This document shows positions 7,574 to 19,156 of a stretch of 64,000 bases of DNA, piece by piece. The stretch covers positions 1 through 64,000 of the forward strand of contig JAQNDB010000253.1 of the NCBI GenBank assembly GCA_029204045.2, written 5' to 3'. The translations under genes were made by a program, and so were the position numbers. The first letter of the stretch is position 1. Each line of letters begins with the position of its first letter. Under the pieces are notes generated by a model that searched no databases, had not been told where the DNA came from, and was given only the letters and a program-made list of their open reading frames with translations. Origin of the DNA: Tillandsia leiboldiana (Eukaryota > Streptophyta > Magnoliopsida > Poales > Bromeliaceae).

Positions 7574-9028
7574 ATGGTGATCACTTGGATTGTTTTTCTA
7601 CTTGCGGCTATGGTTCATACGAGAGACACCGTCAAGCCCAAGAGGGCTAAGAAGGCTAAGAAAGCGAAGAAGGCTAAAGATGATTCCGATACAGAATCTG
7701 AAACGGAATCAATTGATTGGGATGAACTGCAAGTTGAAGCAACGACTGTTCCGACTGCTTCAAAGGGAATAGCACCCGCAGAAACATCGAAGGCTCCGCC
7801 TACTGCTGCTGAAAAAGGGAAAGCTCCAATGGAAGAAACTTCTGGGAAGACAAGAAGAAAAAGTGTTGCTCGCAAGAGAGGAAGTGCTCGAGGAATCACC
7901 ATTGAGCAACCAGCTGCTGACCAAGCACCTGCACAAGACTTTGTCAGCTCGGCTAGAATAAAGGATTTTGAAAACAGAGAATGCATTGGAGAAAGGCATG
8001 TTGATGTAAAAGCCTTAACGCAACGTTCTCAGACGTTCGGGACTTTGTTTGACCAGAGAGGTCTTGCTCCCATTTGCAATTTCCCGGAGACCACTGGGTA
8101 TTGTCTTCACTCAGTGAGGATGTTTTATCAGAATGCCTGCTATCTAGTTGATCAGGAAAGCGGGCGTCGGGATTTTCAAACATTAGTCAAGAATGTCAGA
8201 ATCAAAGTAACGCCTCAGCTAATTGGTGAAGTACTAGGGATGGACGCCCGAGCCGATGGCACTCATTACCTGAAGAATCAAGTCTTCAACACCTTCTCCT
8301 GGAGAGTGGTAGTTGATGGAATCTGTGTTCCAAATACTCGGTCGACAGGAAACTCCGTGTTCTCGAAAGAACTACGACCAGAGTACCGAATCTTAAATCT
8401 CATTGTTTGTTACAATATTATTCCAAACATGAACACAAAGGTTCTTCGGTGGGAAAGAATGATATTTCTTTATCTACTTGGAAACCCCGCAGCAGCATTG
8501 GGAGCTAACTTAAACATTCCCTACGTCATCTGGTCAAGGATGGCACGATATGTGGAGCAAGCTCATCCGTCAGAGAGACTACCTTTTCCAATGATCATCA
8601 TGCGCATTCTTCGCAAATTTAAAGCTGACACAAATGCGAGTTCCTATCTGCACAGTCTAGGAACAATCAATGACACGACAATTGTAAAGTCTCTTTCGAC
8701 GAAGCCAGATGAACCTTTCATACCTCTTCACCGGCAACGAGAACAACGACAACAAGCAACAACCTCTGCACCAGCAGCAGCTCCTCCAGTTCAACCAGCA
8801 CCTCCGGCACAAGAAGCACCACAATCAACTTCTGATGATGATGCTTCTGTTACCTCAATCTATAAAGAACAGCAAAGGCTCTCCAACGAGCAAGAACGTA
8901 TATCAAATGAACTGATTGAGGTAAAGGAAGAAATAAAGAAGGTAAATAAAAAGCAATCAGCAATGAACAAGCGGATAAAGAAGATTTTCCAAATCCTCGG
9001 CTGTATCAGTTCAGACGAGTCTGAATGA
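7574..9028 (+). CDS. Env-like third ORF, S1 (484 aa)
   Basis: Start chosen at the first ATG after the candidate splice acceptor; it opens with a short hydrophobic segment MVITWIVFLLAAM before MVHTRD. Then come a Lys/Ala-rich basic run (about residues 22-36, possible nuclear signal), an acidic stretch, a conserved core (about 130-390; CIGERHVDVKAL, VTPQLIGEVLGM, NLIVCYNI, RMIFLYLLGNP), a Gln/Ala/Pro-rich linker and a C-terminal coiled coil (about 430-475) with an acidic tail. The core resembles the putative plant transposon protein domain found in env-like ORFs of plant Athila and Sirevirus elements. Membrane or envelope function is unproven; a nuclear or structural role is possible. Confidence 0.8.
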   Translation: MVITWIVFLLAAMVHTRDTVKPKRAKKAKKAKKAKDDSDTESETESIDWDELQVEATTVPTASKGIAPAETSKAPPTAAEKGKAPMEETSGKTRRKSVARKRGSARGITIEQPAADQAPAQDFVSSARIKDFENRECIGERHVDVKALTQRSQTFGTLFDQRGLAPICNFPETTGYCLHSVRMFYQNACYLVDQESGRRDFQTLVKNVRIKVTPQLIGEVLGMDARADGTHYLKNQVFNTFSWRVVVDGICVPNTRSTGNSVFSKELRPEYRILNLIVCYNIIPNMNTKVLRWERMIFLYLLGNPAAALGANLNIPYVIWSRMARYVEQAHPSERLPFPMIIMRILRKFKADTNASSYLHSLGTINDTTIVKSLSTKPDEPFIPLHRQREQRQQATTSAPAAAPPVQPAPPAQEAPQSTSDDDASVTSIYKEQQRLSNEQERISNELIEVKEEIKKVNKKQSAMNKRIKKIFQILGCISSDESE

Positions 9029-9852
9029 TCCGTATCCTTCTAATTTCTGTTTTTATGCATATGTTTAAATCCTACTGTTGTGCAAGTTTTTTTTATGTTT
9101 TAATTTGAGATTTTAGTTCTCGAACTTAAACTGTTAACCATTCTCTCCACTTCTGTAATCTTTGGCTTTATTTGTGACAAAAAGGGGGAGAGAGTTTAGA
9201 ACAATGATTTGAACAATGAACAATGAATGATGAACAATGAACAATGAATGATGGTATGAATGATGAAATATCAAGGTAAGTATGATCTCAACTTGAGGTT
9301 TTTCGTCTGTATGAATGCATGCCTCGACTAACTATTTGCTAACTATTTGGGCATGTAATATAACTAACAAGTTGATGTTCACTAACAAGTTTGTGACACT
9401 TGGTTTTTGATTGCATAGAAGATATGTTGGTTCTTAACTCTGATCTATTACATATCTATATATATATATAAGTTTGTCACAAACATGTTCATGACATTTG
9501 GTTTTTACGTGCAAAGAAGATATGTTGGTGTTTGTTTTAACTATGATCAGTTTACATATCTGAATATAAATGTCATGGTAAGTATAAATGAGTTTAAACT
9601 TCATCTCTGTTTGTGGTTTTTGAAAAATACAAAATTCTTGAGGTATCTAACGATTTCTTTTGTCAAGAATGATTTCTTTTTGCAGAGAGTACAGATGTCT
9701 AAGTCTAGAGTCTGTTTTAGGAGTTTAACTCATGTATTGTATTTTGGATCTCCATTGTAAATTTTTGTTGTATGGTGATAGCAACAAAAATATCTTTTTG
9801 AATTTTCTTTAGTGGATCTATGTTTTGTCACGAAACCGCCAAAGGGGGAGAT
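9029..9852 (+). other. S1 3' untranslated region with purine tracts
   Basis: No ORF supported. It contains a purine tract AAAAAGGGGGAGAGAG (about 9178-9194), a short GAACAATGAATGAT-type tandem repeat (about 9200-9265, one unit longer than in S4), GTAAGT donor-like sites near 9274 and 9577, and an acceptor-like TTTTTGCAG near 9684. The terminal polypurine tract AAAGGGGGAGAT (9841-9852) abuts the 3' LTR and should prime plus-strand synthesis. Confidence 0.8.
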
Positions 9853-11129
9853 TGTTACGGAATTTGAGTTGGCGTAGTTTCGTGAAAGTCTCAAGTCTTG
9901 AAGATTGAAGGTGAAGAAAGTTGGATCATTTAACTCAATCTCAAGAAAGAAGAATTCAAAAGGATCAGGTATGTTTAACTAAAGAATTTGTGTGATCCGA
10001 ATACTTCTTGTAGTGTAGAAACACTTGGAAGAATCTTTCATTGCATAAAAATCAAAAACTGGACTTGGGACATGTTCAGGATCCGGATCAGGTTGTTCGA
10101 TCCGGATCCCGAAGGTGGTTCGTTCATACATCGTCGCAATCCGGATCGTAGTCTCTTGATCCGGATCCCGAACGTTGATGTTTGGTGAACTGTATGAACG
10201 ATCCGGATCGTAGTCACATGATCCGGATCCCGAACCTTCGTTTTTCTGGAATTGGCTGTTTTGTTATGACGATCCGGATCCTAGTTATCACGATCCGGAT
10301 CGCCGTCCGTAAAAATCCAGAAATGGCAGGTTTTTGATTCTTATCTCCTTCCTAGGGTTTCTAACCTATAAATACACCCTATGACTCCTTTTCTAGGGTG
10401 AATCCACATAGCCGTCATTTTCATATATCATCATATACGGCTATAGATCCACATATAGAGAAGAAAGGAAATCATTAGAGAATACTCTATGTTTCTTCAT
10501 CTATATTGATTAGTTTGATTCTAGGTTTTCATACTCACATCTTGAGTTGAATCAAACTAATGAATACTTAGATGGTATTTCCGATCTATCTTTGATCTAA
10601 GTATTCGGCGGATCATCACCACCCAAAAACAACGATTTACCCCAAAAATCGGCGCGTGGATTCGCGTGTCCTTGTGGATTCAAGGTTCAATCGCTCTCGT
10701 GGATTCGGAGCGAGGCACGTTCGTGGATTCGAACGGTGCTATTGGGTGAAGACCGTGGATTCGGTCGGACGTCGTGGATTCGACGTTGGACGCCGTGGAT
10801 TCGGCGTTGGGCGCAGATCGTGGATTCGAGAAGCGTCTGGAGCGAGCGGAGAAGATCCTCTAGGAGCGTATGGAAAAGGTTGAGTCGTAAGTGTGTACGG
10901 TAAATCACCTTGTACGTGTTTTAATTCTAGTGGATTTCTGCCGTGTTATCGGTCCCGTGGTTTTTTACTCCGGTGATGGAGTTTTCCACGTAAAAATCTT
11001 GTGTGTTATTTTATTTTCCGCATTGGGTTTTATCGCAACGATTTTTGGAGTGTTTATACGTTTACACCTATTCACCCCCCTCTAGGTGTTTCTTCCCCTA
11101 TTTAGATCCGTATTATATACGACCCAACA
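9853..11129 (+). repeat. 3' LTR of S1
   Basis: 1277 bp, TGTTACGG to CCCAACA, immediately after the polypurine tract and followed by the target duplication TAATC at 11130-11134. It matches the 5' LTR except for the three substitutions noted there. Confidence 0.97.
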
Positions 11130-12494
11130 TAATCTACCCAGAGTTCTTATTTCAAAAGAAATTTGATCAAAAACCATCCACAAACAAAGTTGATCCAAGA
11201 AATTCATGACGTTTGTGGAAGAAGAGAGAAAAACGGTGAAAAACCGAGATTTTGATCAATAAAACTTACTTGGAGTTGAAGAACTTGAGTTTGAAAGCTT
11301 CCAGGAAGGATGAAATCTAGAGAGAGAGGCTCTAGAAACTTTGGAACAAAAGATTGGAGTAAAAGAAATCAAAACCCTTTTGTTCTTTATAAAACCTAGC
11401 CGTGATCCGGATCAGTTCATAACTGCGATCCGGATCGGCTACCCGCAGTGAGAAACTGCGTTCGGGATCCGGATCGGCAGATACAATCCGGATCGTCAGC
11501 CCGCAGAAGAATTCCTGCGTTCGGGATCCGGATCATCTGGCCCGATCCGGATCGGCTCCAACTTTTTCTTTAGAAAATTTCAGAGAAATTCAAGAAAAAC
11601 CAGAAAAAGATTGTAAGCACAAATGTGTATCAACTTTAAACAAAAATCATCGTTTCATACAACAAGAATTAGATTATGCCAAATCTATCAATAATATCCA
11701 AAAATGAAACGAAAATTTACAAAAATTAAATCCCTTAAAGTTGAACACCTTCAATTACATCTAACTTGATCTTATGAGTAATGCCTTTATCAAATCATCA
11801 ATTCAGTAAAGAAAATAAAATACAAAGATCAATAGATGTTTGAAATCCCAAATATAATAGATAATGTATCTAGACAATCTGTTGAAGAGAGTGGCTCTTT
11901 GAGCATCTTTCTTTAAAAACCCACCTTATACCAACCTTGAAATTTGACGGAGTCAAGTATTTCAACATGCATTTTACTTAATCAAAAATTTGAACAACCA
12001 TGCTTGGTATACATGTGGTAGCTGCACACAATACTCGGACGACCGAGGTGGTAGCTCTTTCCTCCATGTGGTGGTAGTTTTCACACTCCTCATTGGGATG
12101 TAACTCTTTCCACATCTTTTGAGCATTTTACTTTTTCTATGACTCCCCCTCAATTGGCTATCAATTATTTAAGATATAAAGTATTCAACCAAATATTGAT
12201 CTCGATTTCATACTCGACTAAGCAGTCAAATAAGATAATGACTATACCAAGAGATCATAGAGAGAGAGAAATTGACTTTGATCACTTAGAAGATGATTTA
12301 ATTAACATAAATGATCATTGCAACAGTGAAATATTATGATGGCAAAAGCATAATAAATTTCTAAATGTGCGAAAAGATGCAATTAAAGTCAATTATGATC
12401 TATGCTCAATTAATGTCCTATGTACAAACATAGATAATGAACAAAACAAAAACAAATACAAAACCTATCCTAAGCAAAGGTTTCAAAAAGAAGT
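11130..12494 (-). other. S2 env leader, internal promoter block and pol-env spacer
   Basis: Minus-strand equivalent of S1 5941-7320. It contains the TATA sequence (CTTTATAAAA, 11385-11394 as written on plus), the GATCCGGATC array with CGCAG/CTGCG hairpins (about 11400-11560), the GTAAGT donor (rc ACTTAC near 11265) and the internal purine tract (GACTCCCCCTCAA near 12140). No ORF is supported. Confidence 0.7.
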
Positions 12495-15050
12495 TTATTT
12501 CAAGGAAAGCATTCCAATTGCTTTTCGTAAATGAATAAAACGTTTTTGATCCAAAGGTTTTGTTAGAATGTCAGCTAATTGATCCTCAGTTGAAATATAT
12601 GAAAGTTGAAGAGTATTTGATTCAACTAGCTCTCTAAGAAAATGATATCTAAGTTCAATATGTTTTGTTCTAGAGTGCAACACAGGGTTTTTAGAAATGT
12701 TAATTGCACTTGTGTTGTCACAAAGAATTGTTACCGAAGATGCTGAAATGCGGAAGTCGCTCAATACGCTTTTCATCCAAATGAGTTGAGTTGAGCAACT
12801 TCCAGCTGAAATGTATTCCGCTTCGGCAGTCGAGAGTGCTATGCAGTTCTGCTTTTTACTGTGCCATGCAACAAGGCAATGGCCAAGATAGAAGCATGCA
12901 CCACTCGTGCTTTTCCGATCATCCACTGATCCTGCCCAATCGGCATCTGAGTATCCAACAATGTCCAAACTTGTTCCCATAGGATACCAAATTCCGAAAT
13001 TAATTGATCCTTTGATATACCGGATGATCCTTTTCACCGCTTTCTGGTGAACCTCCTTTGGTGCTGATTGATATCTCGCGCAAATCCCAACACCAAAAGA
13101 TATATCCGGGCGACTAGCCGTGAGGTAAAGTAGACTTCCAATCATACTTCGATACAGTTTCTCGTCTACATTCTCACTATGTGATTCACTTCCAAGTCCC
13201 TTGTGGCTAGTTCCCATTGGAGTCGGAAAACCTTTACAATTTTCGAGATCAAACTTTTTGACCAACTCCATTGCATACTTGGATTGACTCAAGTGAATAC
13301 CTTCATCATTTTGTTTAATTTGCAATCCAAGGAAATAAGTCAATTCGCCCATCATGGACATCTCAAATTCGCTTTCCATGGTCTCCGCGAATTTAGAAGC
13401 ATCATTATCTCTTGTTGCGCCAAATACAATGTCATCGACATAGATTTGTGCTACAATGAAATTGCTTTGATAATGCTTCACAAAGAGAGTCCTATCAGCT
13501 CCCCCTCGAGTATAGCCCTTCTCCAAAAGGTGCTTCGTTAACCTTTCGTACCATGCTCGCGGTGCTTGTTTCAGACCGTAAAGAGCCTTTTTCAAACGAA
13601 AAATATGGTTAGGTTGTTTATGATCTACAAAACCTTTCGGTTGAGCCACATAAACTTCCTCATTTAAAAACCCATTTAGAAATGCGCTCTTAACGTCCAT
13701 TTGAAATAATTTGATTTTAAAATGACAAGCAATAGCAAATAGTATACGAATGGACTCGAGTCTAGCTACAGGGGCGAATGTTTCGTCAAAGTCTATACCT
13801 TCTACTTGAGAGTAGCCTTGAGCAACTAATCGTGCCTTGTTCCTGATGATAGTACCATCCTCATTTTTCTTGTTCTTGAAGATCCATTTGGTACCTATCA
13901 CATTGTGTTGCTTTGGAGGCTTCGTTAATTCCCAGACTTTGTTTCGCTCAAATTGATGGAGCTCTTCCTGCATTGCTTTAATCCAGTAGTCATCCTGAAG
14001 AGCTTCATCTATGTTCTTTGGTTCGATTAAAGATACGTAGCAAGCGAATCCACAAACCAACTGCCTCCGAGTTCTGACTCATTCTTGTGGATCTCCAATA
14101 ATATTCGATTCCGGATGATCCTTGGAGATTCGTAACGTTTGTTGAAACGGAGTACTCGGAGATACATGAGATGATTCCTGCACATCAGATAAACTTGAAG
14201 AACCATTAGATGCATCATTAATATTAGAAGTATTATTATGAGAAGATGCATTAGCAGGAGAATCATCATCTAGAGAGATATCGAGGGTAGATTTTCCAGA
14301 TCCAAAGTGAAAAGCTTCATCTACTTTAACATTTATAGATTCTACGATCGTCTTAGATTCAATGTTAAATACTCGATATGCTCTGCTATTCGTAGAATAA
14401 CCCAAAAAGATCCCTTCATCACTTCGAGAGTCGAACTTTCCAAGATTTTCACGGTCACGTAAAATGTAACATCGACTCCCGAAGACACGAAAATATTTGA
14501 TGTTGGGTTTTCTACTAAACCACAGCTCATATGGTGTATTTAAAGTTCCTGGGCGCAAGTAAACTCTATTAATGACATAGACAGCGGTGTTCACGGCTTC
14601 AGCCCAAAAATGTAGCGGTAAATTCCGGCTATGAAGCATCACACTCGCCATCTCTTGAACAACCCTGTTCTTGCGCTCAACAACACCATTCTGCTGAGGT
14701 GTATAGGGTGCCGAGAATTCATGTTTAATGCCATTTGAAGTGCAAAAATCAATGAATTTTGAATTTATGAATTCTCCACCTCTATCACTTCTAACACGAA
14801 TGATCTTTTCATTCTTTTCAATCATAATACGATGGCAAATCTCATGAAAAGAGTCAAACGTATCAGCTTTCTCTTTTAAAAATGCTATCCAAGAAAACCG
14901 AGAGAAATCATCAACCAATAAAAAAATGTACCATTTACCTCCCAAAGATGGTTGACGGGTCGGCCAAAAGAAAAAGAAGAAAAGAAAGTAGTCTACATAA
15001 ACTACACAAGATTTAATCGAAGAACGATTAAAGACAAGGAGGGGTTTCAC
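12495..15050 (-). pseudogene. pol: Pol, S2: protease-deleted, one nonsense codon
   Basis: Two collinear open segments in one frame: the integrase fragment (14082-15050) and RT-RNase H (12495-14078). They are separated only by a TGA at 14079-14081, where S1, S3, S4 and S5 have a Gly codon (GGA) before VRTRRQ. The protease, integrase finger and first integrase Asp are missing, with the same T-rich junction (FLFFFFFWPTRQP) as S1 and S4. RT keeps YVDD, and RNase H keeps SDADWAG and STAEAEY. Probably inactive, barring readthrough. Confidence 0.9.
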
Positions 15051-17049
15051 CTTTGCATACCCAAACCTTTTGAGTTTTGGAGTATGTTGGCAATGGTTGA
15101 GAAGTTTTCCTTGATGAAGACGTCTTGCAAGATTGGTCTTTTTCTTTTGTCATCGTCTTGTTTGAAGTACTACCAATGTCCTTTTCTTTAGGAAAATCCT
15201 TCTTTGAATTCCATGGAGTGAACTTATTGGTAGCAGTTGCAAGATGTGGTTGATTTGATCTTTGAGCTCCAATCTTGCAATTTCTTCCAATGTGCCCTGC
15301 AAAATTACAACGAAAACATACCTTTGTGCTTGACGATTCTGAAGAGGATGAAGTAGGCTTGTTATCGTTGGTTGTCATGATTTCCGGTGTCGGAGGAGGA
15401 GATACCGACTGAGGCACAAAGACTGTCCCAACCGAACTAAAATTGTCTTCAGTTCGATTGTATCCGAGGCCGAACTTGTTTGTTTGACCAAGACCAAGAA
15501 GTTTATCCAACTTACTCCTTCCTAAAGAAAATTGCTGTAAGTCATCCTTGAGTTGGCAAATGGTCTCTGTCATTTCCAATTTTTCCCGTCGGGCCTCGCC
15601 GTAGAGCTTCAAGAAATAGTTCGCTTTGTTCACCATATCTATATAGTTCTTCTCGAGTTGCTCATTGGACTCTTGAAGGGAAACATTTTCTTTTATCAGT
15701 TTATCCCTTTCCACTTCAAGATCGGTCGAGAGAGAAGTTACCCTTTTTACTTCTTCTTCGAGATCCTGCAATCTCCCTCTCAACCCCTTGTTTTGCTTAG
15801 CCGGTTTCTTTAAATCCCGTAAAGATCTGTGATAGGCTAGAGCAAATTCTTCACCTTCCGAATCATCCGATTCGTTGTCCGTTGCATTCTTTTCAACAGT
15901 GGAGTTGGACAACGACTCGGATGTACTTGCCATAAAGCACATGAAGGGTGAAGATACGGACGCGTGGAATGCAGTGGAGCTCTTTTCTTCATCACTCGAA
16001 GACGACTCATTTGACGTTGAGTTGTCATCCCAAGTGACGACTTGCATCGCCTTCTTCTTTGCCGGATACTTGTTAGGACACTCCGTTGCAATGTGGCCGT
16101 AGCCTCGACATTTGAAGCATTGTAGTTGTCCTTCTGAACTTTTCTTATCCTTTGAGAAGTTCTCTTGCTTTCTTGACTTGTAACTTGAAGTACCCTTGCC
16201 TTTGTTCGACTTTCCGAAGGATGGAGATTTGCTTGAATTACGCCTTCGAAAGTTGCGGCGAAACTTCCTTGTCAAGAGAGCGAGCTGCTTCTCAAATTCC
16301 TCCATAGAAAGGTTCTCGTCATCGTCTGAGGAGGATGTATCCGCGTCTTCTTCCTTAGTTGTTTTCAACGCATAACCTGAAGACTTAGAAGTGGATGCCT
16401 TTCCAGAAGAATTGTTAGTAGTAAATGTCATTTCATAAGTTTGTAATGAACCAACTAATTCTTCTACACGTATTTCGTCCGGGTGTTTAATAGTTTCAAT
16501 GGCAGTAACCTTTGGGCGAAATCGTTCAGGAAGAGTTCTTAAGATCTTTCTTACAATCTTAAATTCTGGAATCTTCTCTCCCAGATTAGCACATGAGTTT
16601 ACGATGTCTTGCAATCGTGTATAGTAGTCCGTGAAAGATTCATTTTCTGCCATTAAGATAGAGTCAAACTTGCTCGTAAGCATTTGCAGTTTCTGAATCT
16701 TCATGAGGTTAGTTCCTTCATGTGTAACCTGAAGAACATCCCAGATTTCTTTCGCAGTCTCACATGCCGAGACGCGAGAGAATTCAGTTTGAGATAAGGC
16801 ATTAAAGATAGCATTAATTCCCTTGCCATTGTAAGAAGATGAATCTAACTCTTCCTTGGTCCATTTCGACCTAGGTTTTAAGGTGCGAACATCACCAATA
16901 AATTCAGTTGGATTAGACCATCCTAATTCAATTGATTGCCACACCCGTTCGTCGATGGAAATTAAAAAGGCTTTCATCCGTACTTTCCAGTACGCATAAT
17001 TTGTTCCATCGAAGAACGGGGGTCGGTTGATGTTTCCACCTTCAACCAT
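15028..17049 (-). CDS. gag: Gag, S2 (673 aa)
   Basis: Intact Gag, same length and architecture as S1: N-terminal RPPFFDGTNYAYWKVRM, a first CCHC knuckle (CFKCRGYGHIATEC), a coiled coil, and a second CCHC (CFRCNFAGHIGRNC). It differs from S1 by many substitutions, especially after the coiled coil, placing it closer to S3 Gag. It ends GETPPCL and overlaps pol in another frame, as in the other protease-deleted copies. Confidence 0.92.
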   Translation of the reverse strand: MVEGGNINRPPFFDGTNYAYWKVRMKAFLISIDERVWQSIELGWSNPTEFIGDVRTLKPRSKWTKEELDSSSYNGKGINAIFNALSQTEFSRVSACETAKEIWDVLQVTHEGTNLMKIQKLQMLTSKFDSILMAENESFTDYYTRLQDIVNSCANLGEKIPEFKIVRKILRTLPERFRPKVTAIETIKHPDEIRVEELVGSLQTYEMTFTTNNSSGKASTSKSSGYALKTTKEEDADTSSSDDDENLSMEEFEKQLALLTRKFRRNFRRRNSSKSPSFGKSNKGKGTSSYKSRKQENFSKDKKSSEGQLQCFKCRGYGHIATECPNKYPAKKKAMQVVTWDDNSTSNESSSSDEEKSSTAFHASVSSPFMCFMASTSESLSNSTVEKNATDNESDDSEGEEFALAYHRSLRDLKKPAKQNKGLRGRLQDLEEEVKRVTSLSTDLEVERDKLIKENVSLQESNEQLEKNYIDMVNKANYFLKLYGEARREKLEMTETICQLKDDLQQFSLGRSKLDKLLGLGQTNKFGLGYNRTEDNFSSVGTVFVPQSVSPPPTPEIMTTNDNKPTSSSSESSSTKVCFRCNFAGHIGRNCKIGAQRSNQPHLATATNKFTPWNSKKDFPKEKDIGSTSNKTMTKEKDQSCKTSSSRKTSQPLPTYSKTQKVWVCKGETPPCL

Positions 17050-17068
17050 TGTTTACAACCCTATTCCC

Positions 17069-17080
17069 TCTCTGATACCA
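17069..17080 (-). other. Primer-binding site, S2
   Basis: Reverse complement reads TGGTATCAGAGA, two bases from the LTR. It is a one-base variant of the initiator tRNA-Met complement, identical to that of S1. Confidence 0.88.
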
Positions 17081-17082
17081 CT

Positions 17083-18433
17083 TGTTGGGTTATATGTAAT
17101 AAGGATCTAAATAGGGTAAAAAACACCTAGAGGGGGGTGAATAGGTGTAAACGTATAAACACTCAAAAATCGTTGCGATAAAAACCCAATGCGGAAATAA
17201 AAATAATACGCAAGATTTTTACGTGGAAAACTCCATCACCGGAGTAAAAAACCACGGGACCGATAACACGGCAGAAATCCACTAGAATTAAAACACGTAC
17301 AAGGTGATTTACCGTACACAATTACGACTCAACCTTTTCCATACGCTCCTAGAGGATCTTCTCCGCTCGCTCCGCGACGCTTCTCGAATCCACGATCTGC
17401 GCCCAACGCCGAATCCACGGCGTCCAACGTCGAATCCACGACGTCCGACCGAATCCACGGTCTTCACCCAATAGCACCCTTCGAATCCACGAACGTGCCT
17501 CGCTCCGAATCCACGAGAGCGGTTGAACCTTGAATCCACAAGGACACGCGAATCCACGCGCCGATTTTTGGGGTAAATCGTTGTTTTTGGGTGGTGATGA
17601 TCCGCCGAATACTTAGATCAAAGATAGATCGGAAATACCATCTAAGTATTCATTAGTTTGATTCAACTCAAGATGTGAGTATGAAAACCTAGAATCAAAC
17701 TAATCAATATAGATGAAGAAACATAGAGTATTCTCTAATGATTTCCTTTCTTCTCTATATGTGGATCTAGAGCCGTATAAAATAAGATATGAATATGACG
17801 GCTATTTTTCTTCTTTTTGCATTAACCCTAGAACAAGAGCCATAGGGTCTATTTATAGGTTAGAAACCCTAGGAAGGAGATAAGAATCAAAAACCTATCA
17901 TTTCTGGAAATTTTACGGACGGCGATCCGGATCGGATTAGCTGTGATCCGGATCGTCGTAACGAGTCAGGCAATTCCAGAAAAACGAAGGTTCGGGATCC
18001 GGATCGAAGTGCTTGATCCGGATCGTTCATACAGTTCACCAAACATCAACGTTCGGGGTTCGGATTGCGAAGCCTGATCCGGATCGTTCAAGAAAAATGG
18101 TAAACTCAGTGTTCGGGATCCGGATCAAGAGAGGCTACGATCCGGATTGAACTGGTGTATGAACGAACCACCTTCGGGATCCGGATTGAACAATCTGATC
18201 CGGATCCTGAACATGTCCCAAGTCCAGTTTTTGATTTTTTTGCAATAAAAGATTCTTCCAAGTGTTTCTACACTACAAGAAGTATTCGGATCACACAAAA
18301 TCTTTAGTTAAACATACCTGATCCTTTTGAATTCTTCTTTCTTGAGATTGAGTTAAATGATCCAACTTTCTTCACCTTCAATCTTCAAGACTTGAGACTT
18401 TCACGAAACTACGCCAACTCAAATTCCGTAACA
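17083..18433 (-). repeat. Shared LTR of the S2-S3 tandem (1351-bp subfamily)
   Basis: TG...CA, 1351 bp. A primer site lies on its left (S2) and a purine tract on its right (S3), so it serves as S2 5' LTR and S3 3' LTR. It has ten GATCCGGATC palindromes rather than eight, accounting for most of the 74-bp excess over the 1277-bp LTRs. I count a dozen or more differences from 47461-48811, so the tandem is older than the S1 and S4 insertions. Confidence 0.93.
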
Positions 18434-19156
18434 ATCTCCCCCTTTGGCGGTTTCGTGATAAAACACAGATCCACTAAAGAAAATTCAAAAAGATATTTTT
18501 GTTGCTATCACCATACAACAAAAATTTACAATGGAGATCCAAAAATTTAAAAATATGAGATAAACTCCTAAAACAGACTCTAGACTTAGACATCTGTACT
18601 CTCTGCACAAAGAAATCATTCTTGACAAAAAGAGATCGTTAGATACCTCAAGAATATTTAACATTCAAAACCTAGTACGGAGATAGAGTTTATCTGATCA
18701 TCATGACATTTGAGAATTCAGATATGTAAGAGAATCATAGTCAAAACACCAACATATCTTCTATGCAATCAAAAACCAAATGTCACAAAGTGAACATCAA
18801 CTTGTTAGTTATATTACATGCCCGAATAGTTAGATGAATAGTTAGTCGAGGCATGCATTCAAACAAATGAAAACCAAAAGTTGAAGTTCTACTTACCTTT
18901 TAAGTTGAGGTTATACTTACCTCGATGTTCACACATTCACATCATCATTGTTCAAGTTCGATATTCACATCATCATTGTTCAAGTTCTCTCTGAACTCTC
19001 TCCCCCTTTTTGTCACAAACAAAGCCATAATTACAAAAATTTAAGGAGAGTCAAGAAGTTTCAAAAATTTGTTCCTAAAAGTAAGAACCAGAACTAAGAG
19101 TGAGTCCTAAAAACTGAACAAGGTTAAAGCCTGCACAAAAATTGTTAGAGCAAAAA
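18434..19156 (-). other. S3 3' untranslated region and polypurine tract
   Basis: The reverse complement of 18434-18446 is the polypurine tract (CCAAAGGGGGAGAT) that abuts the LTR. A second tract (rc of CTCTCCCCCTTTTTG, about 18998-19012) lies just after the env-like ORF. No coding potential. Confidence 0.8.

Larger units (their letters stand above)
76..11129 (+). mobile_element. S1: complete Sirevirus-like Ty1/copia element, protease-deleted
   Basis: A full-length element bounded by two 1277-bp LTRs (TG...CA ends) and a perfect 5-bp target duplication TAATC (71-75 and 11130-11134). Order: 5' LTR, tRNA-Met primer site, gag, pol, about 1.6 kb non-coding with promoter-like motifs, env-like ORF, purine tract, 3' LTR. 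I find three substitutions between the two LTRs, so insertion is recent. Pol lacks protease and the start of integrase, so the element is probably non-autonomous. It is inserted in the opposite orientation inside S2. The Sirevirus assignment rests on the large zinc-knuckle gag, the env-like third ORF and multiple internal purine tracts. Confidence 0.95.
11130..18433 (-). mobile_element. S2: minus-strand Sirevirus-like element, partial
   Basis: Reading on the minus strand: 5' LTR 17083-18433, primer site, gag, pol with the protease deletion, and the pol-env spacer, then split by S1. It resumes at 1-75 and leaves the window. Its 5' LTR is also the 3' LTR of S3, since a purine tract belonging to S3 directly abuts its other side. 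The pair therefore forms a tandem with a shared LTR. Confidence 0.88.
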
